From positions 17,133,976 to 17,197,975 of the forward strand of contig NC_088298.1 of NCBI RefSeq assembly GCF_032854445.1: a stretch of 64,000 nucleotides of DNA, read 5' to 3'. The notes beneath the pieces were generated by a model. The model saw only the letters and a program-made list of their open reading frames with translations. It did not search any database and was not told the DNA's origin. Shown here in pieces: positions 49,801-58,000 of this stretch (position 1 is its first letter; the number at the start of each line of letters is the position of its first letter). The position numbers and the translations under genes were made by a program. This DNA comes from Liolophura sinensis (taxonomy: Eukaryota > Mollusca > Polyplacophora > Chitonida > Chitonidae).

Positions 49801-51811
49801 TGTGCCTGAACGGCTGAGACAAAGTGAGGGCTTCTTTCCTGTTGTCACTGAAGAGTCAGAATTTCAAAAGGAAACAAATTCTGCCTCAAGTAAGAGGCAA
49901 GTGCATCCAAGGGAGTTAAGTGAGTCAAGTGATCTCCAACCCACTCCCAAATCAGTGAGCAGAAATTCAACCAATGGAGTTTCACAAGACGGGTTACACG
50001 ATTGGAGGTTTGCTAGAATTGATTCATCCAAGGTTTCTTCCTCTGGTTGTTCATTGGCTGTTGCACAACCAATCAACAGCAGACAGCTTGAGTACAGTGA
50101 CTACAAATATTTTCACCCAAATCAGTTCCAGATGGAAACACAGGGTCCATGTTTTACAGGTGGAGTTGGTTTTGAAAAGCCTGTCCGGGAGTCCGGCTTT
50201 CACGATAGTCCAGGACACGCTGCTGCCAACTCACCTGCCCAGTTTTTTGAGAATTCCAGTTTACCTGTTGTGTCTCGAAATGGAAATATGAATGATATGT
50301 TAGAAAATCAGACTTATACCCTGCCAAGACAAGACAACTTTTTGGCCCAAGGCAGAGAAAGTGGAAGGGAGAGAGGAAGCCAAAATACAAACTATGATGG
50401 TCATAATGAACAGATGTATTATGGTCCTCCATTGGCCCACAGTGCCGTGAACAGAAATGTGGCCCAAAGTTCCTTGAGCACAAATGTGGCCCAAAGTCCC
50501 ATGAACACAAATATGGCCCAAAGTCCCATGAACACAAACATGGCCCAAAGCACCATGAACACAAATATGGTCCATAGTGTCATGAACACAAATATGGCCC
50601 AAAGTCCCATGAACACAAACATGGCCCATGTGGGCCAAAGGGCTGTAACCACAGATCTTGCCCAAAATCAAAATGGTGAAAGCTATGTCCAGGTGAAATC
50701 GGTTGTCTGTGACAACAGAGGCTTTCCCGGAAACCAAGCATTTAACAACGGGCCACCTTCCAGACATGCTGTTGTCGATAACGGTGAGTGCAACGCTGGT
50801 CATGTCTCTTGTTTAGAAAAGAAAGTGCATCTTCATGTATTCTGTCTGTTCAGTAATGATAATATTTGGTCATTATTCATTCGTTATCAAGAGCTTAAGA
50901 TAAAGAAGATAAGCTTAGACCGTCACAAAAATGACTTTGAATCATGCAAATATTCATAATTTCAGTCATACATGTAAAATTGAAATGATTTATAAATGTA
51001 CTTTAACCACTCCAGTAGAATCTAGTGCATTAACATATTTTTAGAGGTGCTCTAGGTTTTTGCCTAGGTCTTCACAATGAAGAGCTCAAAATATGAAACA
51101 TCACTGACCTCATCACACAAGTTGTTGGTTTCATCACAGCCTAAAAAAGGCAATTTTTGAGGTTTTGTTGCCTTCATTGCTACATGTATACAGGTACTAA
51201 TGGTAAGATTCTGTCTGTAAGCATAAGCTGGATTTGAACCCACAACCTTGTGAGTGAAAGGTTACACTGCACATGTAATGGCCTGAGCTGTGCATGCGAT
51301 TTGAGCTTCCAGATCAGCCTTTCTTTTCTGGCTCTTCCGCTAAATGCTCAGAAGAGGAAAAAGAGCTCCCTTTTCTCTTATGTGAGTGTTAATGAAGACG
51401 CACCTCCACTTCGACATATGAAAACTTGTAATCGTCTGCCAAAGTATTTTGTTTGTAGGGTGTATTTATTGGCTAACACAGATTTCATTGGGTTACTTTC
51501 ACTCAGTTAAAGTCAGAAAACCATTGTTTCTTGACAGCATAGAACTGATAGATTGTAGTGGTCAGTCGTGGGGAGAGTATGGTTTCAGGTGCACATGATT
51601 TCTTGATCAAGGAACAAATTAATGCGACACAGATGTTGTCAGTGTTTGAATGTTAGTAACACCCAATTTTTGCGTGTTCAGGAAGGCCTATAGGTAGTGC
51701 GTCTGCCCCACCCCCGGAAAGGCTACCATTAGGGAGTGTGGATGTGAACATACGTGCGGAGATGGACCGTGCGTTACAGCCTCTGATAGCTGAGAACAGC
51801 CAGCTTAGAAG
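40813..51811 (+). CDS. CCDC14: CCDC14-like centriolar satellite protein, 5' five exons (incomplete)
   Basis: Exons 40813-40820, 46193-46353, 47244-47408, 49074-50783 and 51682-51811 join in phase to 724 residues, open at the 3' end. Two landmarks match vertebrate CCDC14. Near the N-terminus, PRAGYTLYSSDSEERIGEV then DKGLNRCASIVKQML corresponds to the GYSIHSDSE / GLDGCASLLRDIL region. In the last exon, IRAEMDRALQPLIAENSQLR corresponds to the LAMQPLRSENAQLRRQL region that opens the coiled coil. Between them lies a long low-complexity Q/S/N-rich exon. The vertebrate protein acts at centriolar satellites and limits centriole duplication (established). The coiled-coil C-terminal exons were not found further right in this window. 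Confidence 0.8.
41308..41672 (-). mobile_element. Family C SINE (diverged relative of family B)
   Basis: Runs gaatgaatgctttgtgttta, acatcgctcttagcagtttt, through gtgtcttcttgtggtagagc and tttccttgctctaacctctc to aagccaccaaagtggtc. It shares its whole length with 51930-52278. It lies in CCDC14 intron 1. Confidence 0.75.
42424..42450 (+). repeat. Poly(A) run
   Basis: An uninterrupted run of about 24 adenines in CCDC14 intron 1, with no retrogene sequence recognised upstream. Confidence 0.9.
42788..42992 (-). mobile_element. Family A SINE, reverse, head lost
   Basis: Near-consensus: six-unit attt tail complement, gattggtgttttacgccgta, gaccttcccacttacggcca, ending at ggacttaaactcacagcgag. The tRNA head is missing. 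Confidence 0.9.
42993..44225. other. CCDC14 intron 1, middle part
   Basis: Intronic DNA with a poly(C) run at about 43841 and a short SINE-tail-like stretch near 43930-43965. No exon in phase with CCDC14 was seen. Confidence 0.5.
44226..44460 (+). mobile_element. Family A SINE, tail lost
   Basis: cagctggttagcatgctact head, full body, and aaagcaccaatcaatg end without the aaat tail. Confidence 0.85.
44632..45038. mobile_element. MITE-like element (variant) interrupted by a SINE
   Basis: Left end ctactgtaaatcttcaacct, right end gaaaaggttgaagaattagg, inverted. With the SINE removed, the inside matches the reverse of 56695-56866 (tgtgtcattaaagatgcaa, aactgtgcaaNttatttctc, caattgtNNgNataaattcc). 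Confidence 0.8.
44744..44941 (+). mobile_element. Family A SINE inserted in the MITE, 9-bp target-site duplication
   Basis: Flanked by aaactgtgc at 44735-44743 and 44942-44950. The element is 5'-truncated (starts tctgaccaatgtggtcactg) and ends in aataaataaataaatcct. Confidence 0.9.
45046..45310 (+). mobile_element. Family A SINE, full length
   Basis: Head gggggcctccctggctcagt, tggttagcgcagtgtaatga, B-box ttgctgtgagttcaagtcc, body near consensus, tail of four to five aaat units. Confidence 0.93.
45555..45830 (+). mobile_element. Another tRNA-derived SINE (family D), diverged
   Basis: Has a B-box-like tgcgtgttcaaatccagctc after a head-like ctcaggtggataaagacgga. The 3' half (ccattgtagaagtaaaaaat, tattgagtacattgtaaaca) resembles the family A tail region. 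A similar head with gtgtgttcaaatcgagctct appears at about 48470-48510. Confidence 0.55.
46025..46152 (+). mobile_element. Family A SINE fragment next to CCDC14 exon 2
   Basis: Body fragment aataaacctgcggatggttt, ccccagggatctgaccagtt, ending aacaccaatcagataaacaa, about 40 bp before the exon acceptor. Confidence 0.75.
46193..46353 (+). CDS. CCDC14: CCDC14 exon 2
   Basis: Acceptor cttaaccag, donor GTAAAG|gtgagc. Reads HDGGLKKRSRPPVSKPRAGY, TLYSSDSEERIGEVDKGLNR, CASIVKQMLEVRK. The ATG-initiated frame in another register here is spurious. Confidence 0.85.
47244..47408 (+). CDS. CCDC14: CCDC14 exon 3
   Basis: Acceptor gtattttgaag, donor GATG|gtaagc. Joins as K-GVGKVPKGDLKMVAPPSSK, PRQAVTREIIHPAANPTHSP, KQLNQVPVVIPTADMD. 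Proline-rich, with no recognised domain. Confidence 0.8.
47452..47564 (+). mobile_element. Family A SINE, short, 11-bp target-site duplication
   Basis: Flanked by aagtgcttcct at 47441-47451 and 47565-47575. Only the distal body is present and it lacks the long tail. It lies about 30 bp after CCDC14 exon 3. Confidence 0.85.
47750..48011 (+). mobile_element. Family A SINE, full length, 10-bp target-site duplication
   Basis: Flanked by attatatatt at 47740-47749 and 48012-48021. Head ggagcctctgtggcacagtt, then ggttagcgcgctagcgcagc. Confidence 0.93.
48400..48560 (+). mobile_element. Family D SINE-like fragment
   Basis: tgagctaaggaggctgtgtg followed by ttcaaatcgagctctagc resembles a tRNA B-box context and the element at 45555. 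Strongly diverged. Confidence 0.4.
48906..48950 (+). repeat. ATT microsatellite
   Basis: About fourteen TTA/ATT triplets with one interruption, in the intron before CCDC14 exon 4. Confidence 0.95.
49074..50783 (+). CDS. CCDC14: CCDC14 exon 4, long Q/S/N-rich exon
   Basis: 1710 nt after acceptor cattt-gcag, up to donor AACG|gtgagt. Starts ESVPQKRGPSTQQPQKMMVQ and is open throughout. Composition is disordered and polar. Near the end a nine-residue tandem motif AQSPMNTNM repeats about seven times (50440-50632). Reading through the donor would add a short unrelated tail and a stop at 50957-50959. Confidence 0.85.
50440..50632 (+). repeat. CCDC14: 27-bp coding repeat in CCDC14 exon 4
   Basis: About seven units of gcccaaagtcccatgaacac plus aaatatg. 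They encode AQSPMNTNM with variants AQSSLSTNV, AQSTMNTNM and VHSVMNTNM. Because the period is a multiple of three the frame is kept and the copy number can vary. Confidence 0.9.
51682..51811 (+). CDS. CCDC14: CCDC14 exon 5, start of coiled coil
   Basis: Acceptor gtgttcag, donor AGAAG|gtgagt. Reads RPIGSASAPPPERLPLGSVD, VNIRAEMDRALQPLIAENSQ and LR. The QPL-x-ENxQLRR signature is the best diagnostic of the family in this gene. The next exon must complete an AG| codon and is not seen. Confidence 0.85.
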
Positions 51812-51929
51812 GTGAGTGAATTTGTTACAGGCATTTTCGAAAGCTGCGCCATCGGCCAAATTGTTATTCTCACTGTGCATATAGCCAATTGGCACCTGAC
51901 CAGTTTACCTGCTTAGCAGCAGCTCTTTA

Positions 51930-52278
51930 GAATGAATGAATGGTCGGATTTTCACATCATACTTAACAATTTTTCAGTCATATGACGACAGATAGTTATT
52001 AGGTGTGGGCATATACTTGTATACTGCGCCGTCTTGTGGCTGGGCGAGTCCATGTCACCAGAGTGCTGCTGCCACTGAAGTATCATGGCAAAGACACCAA
52101 ATATGACACACCACCCAGTCACATTATACTGACAGCTGGCCATCCAGTTTCCTTGCTCTAATCTCTCAGTGCAGCAACCTTTACCATTTCTAAAGTATTT
52201 GGCATGACCTGATGCATGTTTGATCCTAGAACTCCTTAACTCGAGGTGGAAGCCCATTGGCCACCAAAGGGGTTCTCC
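51930..52278 (-). mobile_element. Family C SINE (diverged relative of family B)
   Basis: Partner of 41308-41672; shares aacaatttttcagtcatatg with family B and tttccttgctctaatctctc with its partner. It ends at ggccaccaaaggggttct. It lies directly after CCDC14 exon 5. Confidence 0.75.
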
Positions 52279-52391
52279 TCTTTAGAAAACTTAGCCGGTA
52301 AGCTAGGGAATCCCACAGTGAATCAATGAGTAAGAATATATGACAGTTTCAAAAGAGGAGTTGTAAGTTCGAAACTCTTTTATTGCTAATG

Positions 52392-53275
52392 GATGTAAGA
52401 AGAGGTACACTACCATGTGACCTATCATAAAATGGCTAACGGGAGAAGAAGAGCTACACTACCACGTGACCTATCATAAAATGGCTAACGGGAGAAGAAG
52501 ACCTACACTACCACGTGACCTGTCATAAAATGGCTAACGGGAGAAGAAGAGCTGCACTACCACGTGACCTATCATAAAATGGCTAATGGGAGAAGAAGAC
52601 CTACACTACCACATGACCTATCATAAAATGGCTAATGGGAGAAGAAGACCTACAATACCACGTGACCTATCATAAAATGGCTAACGGGAGAAGAAGAGCT
52701 GCACTACCACGTGACCTATCATAAAATGGCTAATGGGAGAAGAAGACCTACACTACCACGTGATCTATCATAAAATGGCTAATGGGAGAAGAAGACCTAC
52801 ACTACCACGTGACCTATCATAAAATGGCTAACAGGAGAAGAAGAGCTACACTACCACATGACCTATCATAAAATGGCTAACGGGAGAAGAAGATCTACGC
52901 TACCACATGACCTATCATAAAATGGCTAACAGGAGAAGAAGAGCTACACTACCATGTGACCTATCATAAAATGGCTAACAGGAGAAGAAGAGCTACACTA
53001 CCATGTGACCTATCATAAAATGGCTAACAGGAGAAGAAGACCTACACTACCATGTGACCTATCATAAAATGGCTAACAGGAGAAGAAGAGCTACACTACG
53101 GCGTGACCTATCATAAAATGGCTAACAGGAGAAGAAGAGCTACACTACCACGTGACCTATCATAAAATGGCTAACAGGAGAAGAAGAGCTACACTACCAT
53201 GTGACCTATCATAAAATGGCTAACAGGAGAAGAAGAGCTACACTACCGTGTGACCTATCATAAAATGGCTAACGG
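52392..53275. repeat. 49-bp minisatellite, about 18 copies, E-box in each unit
   Basis: Unit: ctacactaccacgtgaccta, tcataaaatggctaacggga, gaagaagag. Of eighteen units, eight carry CACGTG and eight carry CATGTG or CACATG. It sits in the CCDC14 intron after exon 5. Confidence 0.93.
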
Positions 53276-53389
53276 GAACATGAATGATGTGTTAGAAAAT
53301 TCTAGTCTCTTATTATCTATATTCTTGTCCATTTTGAATATGCAGCTGGCTATCTATGTAGGTCTCAAAAACTCCATATTAGCCCTCCT

Positions 53390-53590
53390 TGTAATTGTTG
53401 GCCTTAATTTGGATGCATCCGAAATCTAAAGGCACATTTTTGCTCATTTTGAGGTTAATACATTGCTTGTTATTACTTTATTTACCAAGTTTGGGAGGTG
53501 CAGTGGATATCTTTCCTTGTTACATCTACATTCAGTGCGGTGAAAGGTGTGCGGCCTTTCGACATGTTCAAGTGGCTAATTTGGGCGATA
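53390..53590 (+). repeat. Unnamed interspersed repeat, copy 1
   Basis: attgttggccttaatttgga, tgcatccgaaatctaaaggc, through tttccttgttacatctacat and cgacatgttcaagtggct. It matches 55828-56096. The 129-codon open frame across it is not supported by the second copy. Confidence 0.75.
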
Positions 53591-53784
53591 TTGTCTTTAC
53601 GGCGAGGCAGATGGTTGAGAAATTAATGTTGATTTACATTTTTGGCAAGTCACCTGATGTAGTGGGACAATTATTACCTTTAGCGACAAAAGAGTTCAGA
53701 CTTAAAACTCACTTACTGCATTTGCCTACAGCATGCATTTTAATACAAAACAAGTGCTTCTTAGAATACATATTCTTTAATTAA

Positions 53785-54000
53785 TGCTCTCACAAATGCA
53801 GTTGCTGTGAGGTCAAGTCCAGGTCAAGCTGGCTTCCTCTCCGGTCTTGAGTGGGAAGGTCTGGCTGCAACCAGTGAATGGTCATGGGTTTCCACGGGGC
53901 TCTGCCCGGTTTTCTCCCACCATAATGCTGGCCGCCGTTGTACGAGTGAAATAATCTTAAGTATGGCATAAAACAACAATCAAATAAATAAATAAATAAA
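53785..54000 (+). mobile_element. Family A SINE, head-truncated, 11-bp target-site duplication
   Basis: Flanked by tctttaattaa at 53774-53784 and 54001-54011. Starts at the B-box region tgctctcacaaatgcagttg and ends with a four-unit aaat tail. Confidence 0.92.
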
Positions 54001-54309
54001 TCTTTAATTAAAGGTGGATTGAATAAGAGAGAACAATGTTAAAATATCTAAACAAGTCTTTATGTAACACAACTCTGGAATTTCCACTGAACATGGACAT
54101 CACAGCCTGAAGCTTTTGTCAAAGTGTTCAGTCATATACATGTATGGAGAAACTGTTTATCTAAAATTTATCTTTAGCAAATTCACAACTATGCGTCAGA
54201 AAACATTCAGATACATATACATGTATATGCAAACTGCAGTCAGACATACATGTACAGGTATTTCATTTTTACCCATTACACAAAATTTACCCAAAGAGTA
54301 ATGGTTATC

Positions 54310-54435
54310 TGTCTAGGTGTTTGGTGCAGTACATTGTTACAAATATGCCTGTCGTAAACAGAAGCGCTTTAAAGGTGTTTGGTGCAGAACATTGTTACAA
54401 ATATGCCTGTCGGAAACATTTACAGGCCTTTTAAA
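54310..54435. repeat. 62-bp tandem duplication
   Basis: aggtgtttggtgcagtacat and tgttacaaatatgcctgtcg occur twice in direct order with small differences. Confidence 0.8.
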
Positions 54436-54639
54436 TATTTATAGAAAAACAATGGGATTTGAGATGGCAACACTGAATCTGTGATAAAAGCAGATAAACA
54501 TTACCTTAAACTGAAGTTTAGAGGGTGACATACATGCAGGTAAATGTAAATCTCCTACAGTGTTCACTCCTGGTCAGAATTTAAATAAATAAATCAAATT
54601 AAAATAAATAAACTCATTCATTGTTACTCAGCATTGGTC

Positions 54640-54990
54640 TGGCAGGATTATGACTCTCTTTGACTGCATTTTTTTTCGCTTCACTGGGAAGGGATGGATC
54701 ATTTTATCTCAACTTTGATACGCTTCACTTTGAAGTGATGAATCCTTTGACTCCACTTTGATATATACTTCATTGGGCGTGGGTGGGCCCTTTGACTCCA
54801 CTTTGATCCGCTTCACTGGGAAAGAAAGAATCCTCTGACTCCACTTTGATATGCTTCATTGGGCGTGGGTGGGTCCTTGGACTCTGCTTTGATCCGCTTC
54901 ACTGGCAGGAGATGAATCCTTTGACCCGACTTTGAAATGCCTCATTGGGTATGGCTGGGTCCTTTTACTTTAACTTGCTTCGCTTCGCTC
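54640..54990. repeat. 82-bp minisatellite resembling the terminal coding exon
   Basis: On the complementary strand units run gtgaagcggatcaaagcaga, gtccaaggacccacccacgc, ccaatgaagcatatcaaagt, ggagtcagaggattctttcc. The first 17 bases equal the coding sequence for VKRIKA in the adjacent exon (55020-55040). Four to five degraded units follow directly after the stop codon, so the array is probably 3' UTR. Confidence 0.88.
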
Positions 54991-54992
54991 TA

Positions 54993-55094
54993 TTACTCCT
55001 GTGGCTCAGCTTTGATCCGCTTCACTGATACCGGATAAGGCGAGGGACACGTAGACATTTCTGTGTCCTCTATCATGGTTTCCCAAAACTCCGT
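54993..55094 (-). CDS. Coiled-coil protein, last exon
   Basis: Acceptor cctcttccag, then TEFWETMIEDTEMSTCPSPY, PVSVKRIKAEPQE and TAA TAG. Short, acidic-then-basic tail with a KRIKAE motif. Confidence 0.8.
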   Translation of the reverse strand, partial: TEFWETMIEDTEMSTCPSPYPVSVKRIKAEPQE

Positions 55095-58000
55095 CTGGAA
55101 GAGGAAATGATGTGTTCACAGCAATAAATGCTTTGTACCTGTATACATGTATGTATATTTGCACTATAGTATTAGCACAAAGTGCATACTGGGATGCCTG
55201 TACATTGTATATTAAACAAACATGTAAGTACATGTGTAGTTAGTATTACGCATCTCGTTACACGCATTACTTTGCCTTGTTAGTTTAACGTACCATGTAA
55301 ACCCTAAATGCTCCAGAGCCAATTGTTGAGAAGTGTATTAAGAGCGTCTACATCCGAAATTAAAATTCGTGAAATCAGCCCTCGTCAAATTACCATTTGA
55401 TTTGTGCATGTATTAAAATCGGACAGGTATTAATATACCTGTTATTAATAAATACCTGTTAAGGGGCCACTTGGCTCCTTCATGCAAAAATGAGCCTCCT
55501 CCCAGATTAATACTGGCCGATGTAGTATAAGTAAAATCTCATAAACCCAATCAAATAAGGAAATTAAGTAAAATGAGCCAGCAGTGGCCCTCTTAGCATT
55601 TAAACCTATTTAAAATTTTCGCCTTTCTCTACACCTTTGAATAACAGGCTATCAGTCCAAGGTTACAGGTCAGAAAACTTTCTGATCTATTGCTACACCT
55701 ACAGTGAACTGCCCACTTCTTTCAAAAACTGATGTTTTCAAAAACATTATGAACATGTCTGATATGGGACTCAGTTCTGTACTCTGGGACTTTAACTATA
55801 AATTTATAATTTGGACACATCCTGTGTCGTAATTGTTGGCCTTAATTTGGATGCATCGGAAATCTAAAGGCAGATTTTTGCTCATTTTTAGATTAATACG
55901 TTGTTTGGTATTACTTTATTGACTTTATTGGCCTTAATTTGGATGCATCGGAAATCTAAAGGCAGATTTTTGCTCATTTTTAGATTAATACGTTGTTTGG
56001 TATTACTTTATTGACTAAATTTGGGCGGCAACGGATATCTTTCCTTGTTTCATCTACATTCAGTGCGGTGAAAAGTGTCCGACATGTTCAAGTGGCTGAG
56101 TACTCAAGAATATTTCACTTATACGACGGCGGCCAGCATTATGGTGGGTGGAAACCGGGCAGAGCCTGGGGGAAACCCACGACCATCCGCAGGTTGCTGA
56201 CAGACCTTCTCACGTACGGCCGGAGAGGAAGCCAGCATGAGCTGGACTTGAACTCACAGCGACTGCATTGGTGAGAGACTCCTGGGTCATTACGCTGCGC
56301 TAGCGCTTTAACCGACTGAGCCACGGAGGCCCCAATTGGGCAAGAATGTAGATAAGTAAACCATTATTTTTTTATTATTGATACTGTAGACAATGTTTTA
56401 AATACTTCTTTAACTTTTTTGCATGTTTGCAAGATGTTTATTCAGGCATATTCTGATGGCATTAGCCTGTTTAGACTGATACATTTATGGTTTTTACAAA
56501 GCCCTGAAACTGGCCAATCTGACCATTGTAGTTTTGTCTTCAAAAATCAAATTGAAAAAAAGCTGCATAAATCACCCTGAAAGATGCTAGTTTATATGCG
56601 GAAAGGTTGAGGAATTAATATGTTGTGTCATTGGATGAATTCAGTAAAACACATATAGTACAAGTAACTCCCTTCAACTGCCTTTGCAACCAATATTTTG
56701 AAACAATCTGAAAGAACTGTAGGGTGTGGAGAAATAAGTTGCACAGTTTTATGAAGCTTGCATCTTTAATGACACAAACAAATCATTTTTAATGTCATTT
56801 CCGTAATAATTGTATACGTAAATTCCACTAAAAAAAGTGCTTGAAAAGGTTGAAGATTAACAGTACCCTGACCATTAAATTCAGTTTACATAAATGTAAT
56901 ACTCATGTAATATTTACCGTTGCTGAATTAACTGTGCAATCAATATCCCCGAGTTGATTCATCTGTGTGCCATCTGCATCATGTGACTTGTTGCCACGTT
57001 GACTCGGCTCTGATGCGTCTGTAGCTCTTTCCTTGTTAACATGGTTACCATCCACCTTCTTAGCGCTATGAATCCGCACGCTGAATGGAAGGATTGCTTC
57101 CTGTTCAAGAGATTTGCGTTTTCTGGATTTTTGGAGGTTGCTGTGTTCTGCCTTCAAGCGCTGCAGTTCGATTTCCTTTTCCCTTGCCTCAAGAAGCGCG
57201 GATTTAAAGGCAAGCTCTGCTTCGCAGATGCGTAGCTGTGCATTTTTCTGCACTTTGAGCATTTCAATCTCCTTGTCCTTCGCCGCGAGTTCCAGAGACT
57301 TGAGGCGCAACTCGTCGGCATGAATTTTCTTCTGCTGTGCCAGAGATTCCACGCTACCCCCCTGATGGACCTCTTGGTAACTCAGCACACATAACTGTTG
57401 TTGTAGTCTGTTGATTTGAGCCTTGTTATCTTCTGTCTCTGTCTCTGAAAGTTTTACCCTTTTACTGAGCTCCAAGTTTTTCTGTTGCTGTTTTGACAGC
57501 ATAATTTTCAGCTTGCATATCACTGAGCGTTCAGCAGCTAGTTTTTTGGTCAATTCTCGTGCCCGACTTTCATTGGCATTAGCTCGTTTTTCAGCCTCAA
57601 GCCATTTTTTCTCAATAACCTTGACCTTTGACACCAAGTCCTCAACTTGTCCACTGAGTTGTGATGATGTATCTCTATTTTTTGGCTGCAATGCAGACAT
57701 GCAGTGCAATTAATAATCACTTAAATGTATCATATTTAATATGTACAACATGTGCTGTGAAATAGTGTTTCCATATACATCTTCCATATCTGCATCATAC
57801 ATGAACGTGTAAATGTCTAGTTCATATTGCTGACTCTAAACAAAATCTTTATATCCAGCTGACTCAGTAAACAAAATCATGCTGTCCAGCTGACTCTCTA
57901 AACAAAATCATGCTGTCCAGCTGACACGGTAAACAAAATCATGCTATCCAGCTGACTGTAAACAAAATTACACTGTCCAATTGACGCTGTAAAAACAAAA

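Noticed and set aside
50154-50803. Repetitive - strand frames with HICVHGTLG-like units opposite CCDC14 exon 4
   Set aside because: Shadow of the 27-bp coding repeat on the + strand.
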